DNA of 64,000 nt from Methanospirillum stamsii. Lineage in GTDB: Archaea; Halobacteriota; Methanomicrobia; Methanomicrobiales; Methanospirillaceae. Under the pieces are notes generated by a model that searched no databases, was not told the DNA's origin, and worked only from the letters and a program-made list of their open reading frames with translations. Below, one piece after another: positions 17,163 through 25,792 of the stretch; the first letter of the stretch is position 1, and each line of letters opens with the position of its first letter. The position numbers and the translations under genes were made by a program. The stretch spans positions 124,001 to 188,000 of the forward strand of contig NZ_QGMZ01000008.1 of the NCBI RefSeq assembly GCF_003173335.1, in the 5' to 3' direction.

Positions 17163-18443
17163 TTACTCGGAAAAATCTTTAACCGTCTGAAAGATCTCTT
17201 CAAGAATCCAGAGGGCTCCTGTTCCTCCTAGGTATGCTTTCTCTGTAAAGTAGATGTCACTGGTCGTCCGGTTGTAAAGTTCAATCGTTTTTCTGCACTT
17301 CCCGGATAATTCAAGATCCTTCCCGGTAAGGCTGTCACCAAAATAAAAATCAGGCTGTACAATAGATGGATCAGCTCCAAGAGCCGGTATTTCATGTGTT
17401 TTGAGAAATTCTGTGAGTTTTCCTGTCATCTCAGGGTCTTGTCCTTCTGCAAACTCAACTGATACCGGAAGCATACTAAGGTACTCAAACAGCCACCTGG
17501 TCAGGGGCAGGACAAACGAGGAGTCTCCCCTGATGGAAAAGGTTGCTCCTTTTGGATATCCTGCTTCATGGTGATACCTCGATATCTGGTGGAAGGCATG
17601 AACCCGCTGTTCTTTGAGATATTCAAGAGCTGGGTTCGGGTCTCTTCCTGTAGCATCGGCGACGGCAGATATCCATTCTTCAGTCTGGGTAAAGCCAACC
17701 GGTGCTCCTCCCGCAGGTATAACAGCCGGGATATCATATTCAGATTCAAGATACTCTGCAGTTTTTGTGGAATACTCCGGATAGACAACGATATTGCAGC
17801 TGGCTGTTGTTGACTCCCTGATCTCTGCGATACCGGATCCTGCACCCGGGACACAGACCACATAAAGACCCATCAGTTCGCAGAGTTTTTTTAGTTCTGC
17901 GACATTACCCTTCCAGAACTTCTGGTTTATAGAAAATCCAAGGAGGTTGACCCGGTTTTTCACTTTGGGAAACTTGTTTAGTTTGAGCCAGCGGAGGATT
18001 GAAACCATTGCCATATCAAACCCGGTTGCCAGGGGGTACGAATATGCTGCTCCTTCAAAGGCCATACAGATAGAATCAAGGTTCGCTTCTACGAGAAACC
18101 GGTTCAGGTCATCTCCGATGAGTGAAGCACCAGGTGAGTTGACAATCGCAAGAAAAGAATCCCCTTTTTCTGCAATGAGTGGAAGGATCTCCCGGAGTTT
18201 ACCAGCAGATCCGAGAATATAGTCATCGCTGTCAAGGTAAGTACAGGGTATCCTCGACTGTCCAAAGAAGAATGGCTCCTCAAAAGATCTCCGGTTCAGG
18301 GAGTTTTCCCGGGGGAAATGCCGGTCAGAGAAATAGGCCGGATTACCCCTGCAGCCGGTAGGGCCGTTCATCACTGCCCTGGCATCCAAAATTCCTTCAA
18401 TCGCAAGCAGGGTTCCGATGAACCCGTCTGGATCCAGTTTCAT
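17163..18443 (-). CDS. Nitrogenase-like component 1 subunit (NifK/BchB position)
   Basis: Starting at the ATG at 18443 (ATGA overlap with the upstream fusion gene, GGAGGGG site), this is 426 aa. The fold family is nitrogenase/oxidoreductase component 1: NGPTGCRGNPAYF (Cys31), RIPCTYLDSDDYILGSAGKL (Cys67, the conserved D-x-Y-GG-like element) and NSPGASLIGDD, which corresponds to the usual C-P-x-x-IGDD but has Ser103 instead of the third cysteine. It is shorter than NifD/NifK. Together with the NifD-like half of the fusion protein it could form a heterodimer holding a bridging Fe-S cluster, as in BchN-BchB. An incomplete cysteine set means an asymmetric or reduced cluster. Substrate unknown. 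Confidence 0.75.
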   Translation of the reverse strand: MKLDPDGFIGTLLAIEGILDARAVMNGPTGCRGNPAYFSDRHFPRENSLNRRSFEEPFFFGQSRIPCTYLDSDDYILGSAGKLREILPLIAEKGDSFLAIVNSPGASLIGDDLNRFLVEANLDSICMAFEGAAYSYPLATGFDMAMVSILRWLKLNKFPKVKNRVNLLGFSINQKFWKGNVAELKKLCELMGLYVVCVPGAGSGIAEIRESTTASCNIVVYPEYSTKTAEYLESEYDIPAVIPAGGAPVGFTQTEEWISAVADATGRDPNPALEYLKEQRVHAFHQISRYHHEAGYPKGATFSIRGDSSFVLPLTRWLFEYLSMLPVSVEFAEGQDPEMTGKLTEFLKTHEIPALGADPSIVQPDFYFGDSLTGKDLELSGKCRKTIELYNRTTSDIYFTEKAYLGGTGALWILEEIFQTVKDFSE

Positions 18444-20611
18444 ATGATCCCCTCCCCGTCCTTTTTCCATCCTTCGGATACCGGCAGTTTCATCAGGAGA
18501 TTCCACTTCTTTGCCCGTTCAATTGCCACCTGAAATCCAAAACCCGGGGCATAGGGGATGTGAGCACTCCGTGCTTCATCAGATCTCCTGAGCGTTGGAT
18601 AGGTGTACAGGACCAGGTCAGGTTTTAGTTCACTGATATCCTCAGATCTCATCTCGATGGAGTACGAATGCACAATCGGGAATGCATCTGCATATCTTGA
18701 TCTGAACGATTCAGAGAATGGGGAGTAGGTTAGTCCTATCTTAAGGATCTTCATCCCAAGATCTGAAGCGATATCTAAAACCCAGTCAAGGGACTTTGGA
18801 TAGGTTGATATAAGGATGGTTTTACCTTCCATATCATGCCTGAGTTTTCTTATCTGTTCCTGATATCTAGCCTCTTCTTCAGCAATAATCTCTTTTGCTT
18901 TCTCTTCCATTCCGAATACCCGTGAAACTTCTAAAAGCCACTGTTTTGTCTCGAAAAATCCGGTTGGGAGGGGGAGATCAAGGAACGGGAGCGATGACCT
19001 GGATGTAAGCATCTCCCTGATGCTCTCCACTGTGTCATCCTTATCAGCCGGCAGAACAAGTCCTGCTTTATTGAAGTTTTTCAGCGATGATGAGTCTGTA
19101 TTTATCAGAAATCTGCAGTTTACCCCGATTCCAAGACGTCCGAGCAGATCCCTGACTGCCTGGTAACTTCTTTCTTCGTTTTCTGCCAACCATTTTTCCG
19201 CGATGAGGTTAACTGATGGGCTATTGGTTTTCTCTGTCTTATCGTCAATCAGGCCGGCTACTGCCCCGTAGCCATCCATGACTCCCTGGACGAAATCCCC
19301 GACAAGGTTCCCGTCCACTTTTACCGGAATTATGCGTACATCCGGATTTCCTTGAATAACAGTCGAGATCACCTTTCCAATATCATCACCGATGATCCCT
19401 GGCGGGCAGGCCGTAACAACGAAGATTAATTTGCATCCGTCCCTGATTACTGAATCCAGGGTCTCTTGTAACTTTTTCTCCCCACCGAATATGAAATCCT
19501 CATCTCTCATATCCGTGGAGATGAGCCGCTCCATCAGTCCCTGCTGATAGGAACTGCCAAATCGTGTTGTTGAATGCTGCCTGGTATCCAGGAGTTTTTC
19601 ATACATCATCAGGGTGCAGCTCCTTGGGCAGTGCATTATCGTCACGGCATCGGAGACCTGGGCAGTTACAGAGACCGCCCCTGCAAAAGCACATCCAATA
19701 AGCGGCTTTTTATTCTTTACGGATACTGACACCGCCTTTCTGGAATCCTTCTCTTCTCCTTGACAAAAGGAGAATCGGTGAATTGTCCGGGAATCGTTCC
19801 TTTGCAGGACAATCTCTTCAAGATCCTCATCACTCAGTGGTAGGGCATGGTGGAGAAGTGCACCACCCCCCATGATGTCTTCTGCATGTACGGCAAGAGT
19901 TCTGAAGACTTCTGCTTCTTCAGAATCCGGGTGTCCTTCAATCAGGGTACATCCAGTTCTCTCGGCTCTGGCAAAGATTTCACTCCTTGGTACACGAATC
20001 ACAACCGGCAGCCTGACAGCTCCTGCGAACCTCCTGACCCGTTCCTCTTCATCAGGATCTCCACGTGCGTTGTGGATGATGCCGGCAATTCTTGGGCCCC
20101 TTTCTGTAAAATTCAGGATCCCTTTCAGGATATTATTGGCTGCATAGAGTGAGAGGTACTCGCCGGAGGTTACAATATACACTGCATCGGCGTATTCATT
20201 CCGAATAGGGACCGCAAATCCACCGCATACCACATCACCAAGGACATCATACAAGGTGAGGTCAAAGAGGTCTGAGCTGACACCGAGATCCTCGAGGAGT
20301 TCAAAGGTCGTGATTACCCCCCTTCCTGCACATCCGACTCCTGGTTCAGGACCGCCTGCTTCAACACAGGCGACATTTCCATATCCCCGAAAGACAATCT
20401 CTTCAGCCCGTCTCTCTTTTGGAAGCTGAGTCTTGATATAACTCAGGGCCGTCATTGGGATTTTCCCCCCAAGGAGCAGACGTGTCGAGTCATGCTTCGG
20501 ATCACATCCGATTTGGAGTACCCGGTGCCCTTTTTCGGCAAGAGCCGCTGAAGTATTTGCAGAAATCGTCGATTTTCCGATTCCCCCTTTACCGTAGACT
20601 GCGATCTTAAT
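18440..20611 (-). CDS. NifH-NifD fusion, nitrogenase-like reductase
   Basis: This is a single 723-aa chain. Residues 1-265 are a NifH/BchL-type iron protein: P-loop GKGGIGKS (7-14), CDPKHDS, and the two [4Fe-4S] ligands Cys94 (GVGCAGRG) and Cys129 (DVVCGGF). Residues ~300-723 are a component-1 domain with GCAFAGAV (Cys307), HCPRSC (Cys328/332) and ACPPGIIGDD (Cys402). Electron donor and acceptor are thus covalently joined, unlike separate NifH/NifDK, BchL/NB or CfbC/D. No ATG, GTG or TTG lies upstream in frame after the previous stop (20654-20656); initiation must be at ATT 20611, which has GGAGG eight bases upstream and overlaps the stop of the ABC ATPase (ATTAA). The next ATG (20455) would delete the P-loop. 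Confidence 0.85.
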   Translation of the reverse strand: MKIAVYGKGGIGKSTISANTSAALAEKGHRVLQIGCDPKHDSTRLLLGGKIPMTALSYIKTQLPKERRAEEIVFRGYGNVACVEAGGPEPGVGCAGRGVITTFELLEDLGVSSDLFDLTLYDVLGDVVCGGFAVPIRNEYADAVYIVTSGEYLSLYAANNILKGILNFTERGPRIAGIIHNARGDPDEEERVRRFAGAVRLPVVIRVPRSEIFARAERTGCTLIEGHPDSEEAEVFRTLAVHAEDIMGGGALLHHALPLSDEDLEEIVLQRNDSRTIHRFSFCQGEEKDSRKAVSVSVKNKKPLIGCAFAGAVSVTAQVSDAVTIMHCPRSCTLMMYEKLLDTRQHSTTRFGSSYQQGLMERLISTDMRDEDFIFGGEKKLQETLDSVIRDGCKLIFVVTACPPGIIGDDIGKVISTVIQGNPDVRIIPVKVDGNLVGDFVQGVMDGYGAVAGLIDDKTEKTNSPSVNLIAEKWLAENEERSYQAVRDLLGRLGIGVNCRFLINTDSSSLKNFNKAGLVLPADKDDTVESIREMLTSRSSLPFLDLPLPTGFFETKQWLLEVSRVFGMEEKAKEIIAEEEARYQEQIRKLRHDMEGKTILISTYPKSLDWVLDIASDLGMKILKIGLTYSPFSESFRSRYADAFPIVHSYSIEMRSEDISELKPDLVLYTYPTLRRSDEARSAHIPYAPGFGFQVAIERAKKWNLLMKLPVSEGWKKDGEGII

Positions 20612-21650
20612 TGGGATCGCCTCCGGTGAGATGCCATGAGCTGGAGATACACTCTACCATCTCCCTGATACTCTGACATTCCTTCTTCCCACCCTGGTGT
20701 GAGATCTGCCATACCGGAGTACTATCGCCGGTAGTGACCTGGATTACGATATCCGGGGAAGACCCATTTGCCGGAACGTATCCTATCCTTTCCATGGCAT
20801 ATGCAGTCCAGATCTTCTGGATGGATTCGGGTGCATCCAGGTGGAACGTTCCCCGTTTTTCTACTGGAATAGTGAACTCACCGCGAGTGGTATCAAAATG
20901 CACTCCATCTATCTCAAAGGCTGATCCGAAGATTCCGGAGAGGACGAGATCTTCAGGAGTTCCTGCAATCATTGTGCCTGACCTGTTCAGGATCCAGAGC
21001 TGGTCAGCACACCGGATAGCAAGATTCAGGTCATGTGTTGAGAGGAGGATGGATTTTCCTGTTTTCTGGGCAACCATCCGGAGGATTCGCATCGTCTCTA
21101 TCTTGTGAGGCAGATCCAGAAAGGCGGTTGGTTCATCGAGAACCATCAGTTCAGGTTCCTGTGCAAGGGCCCGGGCGATCATCACCTTCTGTTTCTCACC
21201 ATCACTCATCTCGTGGATGAACCGGTGGGAGAGGTTCCCGGCACCGACCGAAGAAAGGGCATTGGTTACAATACTCTTGTCTGAATTAGACAGTCTTCCT
21301 GCCCAGTTTGTGTAGGGAAACCGGCCTAGGGCGACGATGTCAAACGCGGTCATGTAACCAGTCTGGACAGGAGTCGTCAGGACTACGCTCAGGGTTTTGG
21401 CTTTTTCATCAGAGGTGAACTCATTGATTCGTCTGCCATGAAGCCAGACCTCACCACATATCGAGGGCTGGATACCGGTAAGTGTACGAATAAGGGTTGA
21501 TTTTCCTGATCCGTTCGGACCTATCAGACAGACCAGTTCCTTTCTTTTAAGCGTTAGGTTGAGGCCTTTTGAGATCTCTTTCACCGCTGTCTTCTGGCTT
21601 TTATATCCGATGGTAAGATCGGTGCAGGATAATACTGGTTTTTCATTCAT
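20607..21650 (-). CDS. BtuD/FecE-type importer ATPase
   Basis: This 347-aa ABC ATPase has Walker A GPNGSGKSTL (about residues 43-52), signature MSDGEKQKVMIARAL, Walker B LMVLDEPTAFLD and H-loop STHDLN, closest in style to the cobalamin/iron-chelate importer ATPases. About 95 residues follow the ATPase core (VHFDTTRGEFTIPVEKRG...), a C-terminal extension seen on some archaeal BtuD-like proteins. Its ATG overlaps the permease stop (ATGA), and its TAA overlaps the ATT start of the nitrogenase-like fusion. It should energise uptake through the adjacent permease and binding protein. Confidence 0.88.
   Translation of the reverse strand: MNEKPVLSCTDLTIGYKSQKTAVKEISKGLNLTLKRKELVCLIGPNGSGKSTLIRTLTGIQPSICGEVWLHGRRINEFTSDEKAKTLSVVLTTPVQTGYMTAFDIVALGRFPYTNWAGRLSNSDKSIVTNALSSVGAGNLSHRFIHEMSDGEKQKVMIARALAQEPELMVLDEPTAFLDLPHKIETMRILRMVAQKTGKSILLSTHDLNLAIRCADQLWILNRSGTMIAGTPEDLVLSGIFGSAFEIDGVHFDTTRGEFTIPVEKRGTFHLDAPESIQKIWTAYAMERIGYVPANGSSPDIVIQVTTGDSTPVWQISHQGGKKECQSIREMVECISSSWHLTGGDPN
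20620..20624 (-). promoter_or_regulatory. Ribosome binding site that decides an ATT start
   Basis: On the minus strand, GGAGG (20624-20620) is followed by eight bases and then ATT (20611-20609), the first codon of IKIAVYGKGGIGKS. This is ideal spacing for initiation, and there is no canonical start in the frame. Confidence 0.7.
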
Positions 21651-22720
21651 GTGATTACTCCTCGTCCGAATTTAGTTCCCCTGACGATCACCCATATTAC
21701 AACCGGTGCACCAAAGAGGGCAGTTATCGCATTGAGGGGCAGAATAATGTCTGTTCCTGGGAGATGGGATATGATATCAGTACAAAGGGCGACTATCCCG
21801 CCTACCAGGATACATCCTGGAACAAGAATCCGGTGGTCGGCGGTGACGAATAATGCCCTGCAAAAATGGGGAATGGCTATTCCGAGAAATCCTATCGGCC
21901 CACAGAATGCAGTTACAACTCCTGCCATGAGAGCTGTGGTTACGATGATGGTTACCCTTATCCGGCTATAATTCATCCCCATACTCTCTGCATACTGTTC
22001 ACCAAGCAGGAGGGCATTTAGTGGTTTAACCAGGCATATCGAGAGGAGATATCCGGCCAGGAGGAGAATGACCATGAACGGGAGCTGACCCCAGGTAACT
22101 CCTGAAAAACTGCCGAATGTCCAGAATGAATACGAATGCATTGCAGATTCATCGGAGAACTGGAGAAGAATGGTAACGATTGCACCACTGATGTACGAGA
22201 CCATGATGCCCAGAATGAGAATCGTGATATTACTCTGAATTTTTGCTGATATCAGCAGGATTAACAGGAGTACTGCAAATGCTCCTACGATAGCCGCTAC
22301 AGAAATGCTGAGGTCACCGATGAAGCCGATAGTGGAAAAGATTGCTCCAATCCCGCATATGCCTGCAGAAAGCATCACGAATGCCACTCCAAGACTTGCT
22401 CCCGAACTTATTCCCAGGATATACGGATCTGCCAAGGGGTTTCGAAAGAAGGTCTGCATGAGGAGCCCTGAAAGTGCCAGGGCACCTCCGGCAAACACCG
22501 CTGTGATGGCCTTTGGCATTCTCCAGTCCCAGAAGATATTCATCCATGTCTCTTTGACTTCCCCACCGGTGATAATCTGAAGAAGAGCATCTAATGGGAT
22601 GTTCACCGATCCCACTACAAGGTCCAGGATGAAGATAAAAATAAGAATTCCAATGATGAGTGGGGCAACAACAGTAAATCGCTTTATGCTGTCGCCGGCA
22701 TCACCTCCTTCGATATTCAT
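21647..22720 (-). CDS. BtuC/FecCD-type importer permease
   Basis: The ATG at 22720 (GGGAGCAGGACAG just upstream) gives 357 aa; a TTG at 22750 would overlap the binding-protein gene. The protein has the ten-helix FecCD layout with the family motifs RMPKAITAVFAGGALALSG, NPLADPYILGISSGASLG, GAIVTILLQF and CGPIGFLGIAIPH. Such permeases transport cobalamin, haem or siderophore-type chelates. Given CbiZ, chelatase and nitrogenase-like neighbours, a corrinoid or other tetrapyrrole is the most likely substrate (inference). It is coupled by ATGA to the ATPase gene. Confidence 0.9.
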   Translation of the reverse strand: MNIEGGDAGDSIKRFTVVAPLIIGILIFIFILDLVVGSVNIPLDALLQIITGGEVKETWMNIFWDWRMPKAITAVFAGGALALSGLLMQTFFRNPLADPYILGISSGASLGVAFVMLSAGICGIGAIFSTIGFIGDLSISVAAIVGAFAVLLLILLISAKIQSNITILILGIMVSYISGAIVTILLQFSDESAMHSYSFWTFGSFSGVTWGQLPFMVILLLAGYLLSICLVKPLNALLLGEQYAESMGMNYSRIRVTIIVTTALMAGVVTAFCGPIGFLGIAIPHFCRALFVTADHRILVPGCILVGGIVALCTDIISHLPGTDIILPLNAITALFGAPVVIWVIVRGTKFGRGVIT

Positions 22721-22736
22721 CTGTCCTGCTCCCTTG

Positions 22737-23921
22737 TTACTCCTGACCAATGTGAGTATAGTAGTAGAATTCGTGATCAGGAAGAAGGTCAGGATGCAGG
22801 ATCTTTACCAGGTCGGCAAGGACAATATCCGGGTGTATGATACCTGACTCCCAGTAATCGTTCCCTCCGTTCTCGTTTACCCTGGCATTATAATGGTACA
22901 CGTTTCCGTTTTTATATGCGTCAAATTTGGCAAATCTTGGATCAAGTGCCAGTAATTCATCGTTATCGTTTGCATACCCGATGTTTATCCAGTAATCTGC
23001 TGCATATGCCTTGTCATAGACGGTCTCGAAATCGAGCATCTGGCTGCCGGTTTCTTCATTATCTCCAAGGATATAATCTCCGCCGGCATCCCTGAAGAGC
23101 TCTGCAACGTAACTTTTTCCTCCGGGTGCATACCATCCTCCCTGGTAATCAATCCCGGAAAAGATCGTGGGTTTTTCGTTTGTTTGCTCTGCTTCTTCTT
23201 TGATATTGTTGTAATTCTGTTTTATCTCATCAAAATATTCGTTGGCTTCTTTTTCCTTGTTATAGAAGAGTGAGAAGAACTTTATCCATTCAGCCCGGGC
23301 GAGGGGGTCGTTTTCCATCCAATCAGCGGTTAGAACCGGTTTTAATCCCGCTTCAAGTAGCTTGTAATGGTTGTCATACTCCTTGTTTCCGTTTGCAACA
23401 CAGAAGATCAGTTCAGGTTCAAGTTCGATAAGATCCTCCATCTTGAGCGTACTTGTCATAGAGACCGCCCCACTGCCTACCTCAATGATATCTCCGTTTG
23501 AGAGCCGGTTTTGGAAACCTTCGTCATGAACCTGTTTCACTCCGTTATGTCCGGTGATGGTTTCAATCTCTCCGAGTTCACTAATGTGGGGGATATGGAC
23601 GACTCCCATCGTAACGACGTTCTGAACCGGGACATAGAATACCTCTGCATCCGGGTATCCGTCAGGAACCTCTTCACCACGCTGTACAAGGAGATATGTG
23701 TAATTTTCTGATTCCCTTCCCCATGGGTCATTAATCTGTACTACCTTGTAGGTGTCATGGTACTCGACAGTATACCCTGTCGCCATCTCCGGATATGCCT
23801 TGTCTGGAAATAGGTCGGTGGTATCGGCAGCACCGCTATAGATACCTGCAATAAATACTGTTAACAGGAAGATAAGGTAACAATTCAAAAATTTACAACT
23901 TTTTTGTGTCATTATTTTCAT
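22737..23921 (-). CDS. Periplasmic-binding-type chelate-binding protein (BtuF/FecB-like)
   Basis: This 394-aa protein has a signal peptide (YLIFLLTVFIAGIYSGAADT) and the two-lobed TroA/FecB fold: VVTMGVVHIPHISELG, MEDLIELEPELIFCVANG (family-typical 'LxPDLIF') and the second lobe IFSGIDYQGGWYAPGGKSYVAELFRDAGGDYILG, ending with the last helix region VLADLVKILHPDL. No lipobox cysteine is obvious, so attachment may be through the N-terminal segment. It delivers the substrate to the adjacent importer. It overlaps the chelatase D-subunit gene by ATGA. Confidence 0.85.
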   Translation of the reverse strand: MKIMTQKSCKFLNCYLIFLLTVFIAGIYSGAADTTDLFPDKAYPEMATGYTVEYHDTYKVVQINDPWGRESENYTYLLVQRGEEVPDGYPDAEVFYVPVQNVVTMGVVHIPHISELGEIETITGHNGVKQVHDEGFQNRLSNGDIIEVGSGAVSMTSTLKMEDLIELEPELIFCVANGNKEYDNHYKLLEAGLKPVLTADWMENDPLARAEWIKFFSLFYNKEKEANEYFDEIKQNYNNIKEEAEQTNEKPTIFSGIDYQGGWYAPGGKSYVAELFRDAGGDYILGDNEETGSQMLDFETVYDKAYAADYWINIGYANDNDELLALDPRFAKFDAYKNGNVYHYNARVNENGGNDYWESGIIHPDIVLADLVKILHPDLLPDHEFYYYTHIGQE

Positions 23922-25792
23922 CTCGGTGAATAGATGGTGTTCTGGACAGATCCGGCAAGTCCTTGAGTGCCAAGTTCTTCAAGTCTGAAATAGAGGGCGT
24001 TCAGGTTACCTGCCAGGACCTGTGCTCTGCCCAACCGGGGAAATCCGGCCTCGGTATCGACGACCACATATCTGATCCCCGTAAAGGCGATTTTTTCAGT
24101 AATCTCTTTCAGTTCTTCTGAGGGGGATTTTCCGTTAATCGGAACGTTTCCTCTTCCATCAGTGAGGATAACGATGGATCGGTTCTCATCTGTAGATGCG
24201 AATCTTCCCCGTGTCAGGAGATTGCATGATTCAATGAGTCCTTTACCAAGGGGAGTCATCCCCCCGGTCGGGATGGTTTTGAGCATTTTTGCTGCATGAT
24301 CCGGACTTTTCGTTGGCGGGAGGAGGAGGTGTGCATCCTTTCCCCGAAAGATCATCAGCCCGACCCTGTCACGTTTCAGGTATGCATCATGAAGCAGGGA
24401 TAAAATAGCACCTTTTACGGCGATCATCCGTTTCTGTACACCCATGGAACCGCTGGCATCGACGAGGAACAGGATGGTATGGGCTACTTTCTTCTCCCGG
24501 ACCTTTTCTCTGATATCACCTTTCGTTACTGATATTGCAAGCCCGTTTCTCTTCCGATGTCGCTGATAGGGAGCAGCCGCCCGGAGCGTTGCATCGATGG
24601 CGATGTCGTTTTGGTTTTTTACCGGAAGCCGGAATGCATGATAGTGACCCGAGGTATCTGTACTTTGTACCCTGGTTCTCCGGCCACTTTTCTGCTTTCG
24701 TGTTGCCTGCCAGGATTGCTCATCAAGGTACCGGATCACCTCGAAGGTGGCTCCGATATCAAAAACCCTCTCTGATACCGGCGGTGGAGGTGGAATACCA
24801 CGATCCTGTTCCTTTTGCTCCTCTTCTTCGGGGTGGGGCTCATCTCTCTCTTCGGGTGGCTGCCTGGTGTCTGGATCCTGCCTGTTTTCCTGGGCATTGT
24901 CTTCTTTCTCTTTGTTCTCTTCGGGTGGCTCCGGTGGCGGGCAGCCCGGTTTTTCTCTTCTCCGGTGTTCAAGAGCAAGCAGGGCTGCCTCTTTAATATC
25001 TTGGAAATTAACCTCGTCTCGTTTGTCAAGAGCTGCTAAAGCACATGCAGCTCGTGTAGCTGCAAGGTCACCCCTCTGACCTTCAACGGCCAGCTCAAGA
25101 CAGAGTGATGAGACCAGATCCTGTAAAGCCTCCGGGATACTGACATAGGGGAGACGATCCTGTGCGGCGGTGACCTTCTCTTTTAGGGAATCTGTCTCAT
25201 GCTGTTGCTCCAAAAGAAATGATTTAGTTTTAGTTTCAAATTTGAGCTGATTCCTTACGATCTCAGCCCGGAGTTCAGTCTCGTCTATCCTATCAAGACG
25301 GACACAGAGATCAAACCGGTCCATTTGTCCGGGAGAGAGTTCTCCTTCTGCAGGATCCATGGTCGCAAAAAAGGTGAACCTGGTCGTGACATGGTGGGAA
25401 AGTCCTTCCCGTTCGAGAATGAAATGTCCGGTATCGGATGTATTGAGGATGTTATTGACTATCCCTTCTTCCATCAGATTGACGTTATCCGCATAGAGGA
25501 TCTGGCCATCTCCTTCTTCTAAAAGTCCTGGGGTAACCTGAATACTACCTGAAGTGACGGCCTTCTCAAGATCAATCATTCCCATCAGGCGGTCAAAAGT
25601 AACAGCCTGTGGAATGGTCTGGATTGGTTTATCCTCTATTGTACCGACCGATCTGACCAGGGTTGACTTGGCAGATCCCGGATCGCCGATAATGAGGACA
25701 CTGCGTATATCTTCATGAACCAATGAGCAGAGCAGTGCCTTTTTGGCATTTTCCTGTCCGACAATGCCAGAAAAAGGGAAGAGGAAGTTCAT
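23918..25792 (-). CDS. BchD/CobT-like chelatase subunit (AAA+ plus VWA)
   Basis: This 624-aa protein has an N-terminal AAA+ domain with Walker A GDPGSAKSTL (about residues 36-45) and a degenerate Walker B ILYADNVNLM, a Pro/Glu-rich linker around residues 290-345, and a C-terminal von Willebrand A domain with MIDAS motif DASGSMG (about 443) and TDGRGNVP. This is the magnesium-chelatase D architecture, which couples the I-subunit motor to the H/CobN subunit. With BchI encoded upstream (ATGA overlap) and CobN in the facing unit the three-subunit chelatase is complete. Confidence 0.9.
   Translation of the reverse strand: MNFLFPFSGIVGQENAKKALLCSLVHEDIRSVLIIGDPGSAKSTLVRSVGTIEDKPIQTIPQAVTFDRLMGMIDLEKAVTSGSIQVTPGLLEEGDGQILYADNVNLMEEGIVNNILNTSDTGHFILEREGLSHHVTTRFTFFATMDPAEGELSPGQMDRFDLCVRLDRIDETELRAEIVRNQLKFETKTKSFLLEQQHETDSLKEKVTAAQDRLPYVSIPEALQDLVSSLCLELAVEGQRGDLAATRAACALAALDKRDEVNFQDIKEAALLALEHRRREKPGCPPPEPPEENKEKEDNAQENRQDPDTRQPPEERDEPHPEEEEQKEQDRGIPPPPPVSERVFDIGATFEVIRYLDEQSWQATRKQKSGRRTRVQSTDTSGHYHAFRLPVKNQNDIAIDATLRAAAPYQRHRKRNGLAISVTKGDIREKVREKKVAHTILFLVDASGSMGVQKRMIAVKGAILSLLHDAYLKRDRVGLMIFRGKDAHLLLPPTKSPDHAAKMLKTIPTGGMTPLGKGLIESCNLLTRGRFASTDENRSIVILTDGRGNVPINGKSPSEELKEITEKIAFTGIRYVVVDTEAGFPRLGRAQVLAGNLNALYFRLEELGTQGLAGSVQNTIYSPR

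Noticed and set aside
17163-20611. True nitrogen-fixing nitrogenase
   Set aside because: The proteins are fused or shortened, the partner lacks a cluster cysteine, and there is no nifE, nifN or nifB nearby; the neighbours are tetrapyrrole genes.
24535-25079. Long plus-strand frames inside the chelatase D gene
   Set aside because: They are complements of the Pro/Glu-rich linker coding; the minus-strand protein has clear domains on both sides.
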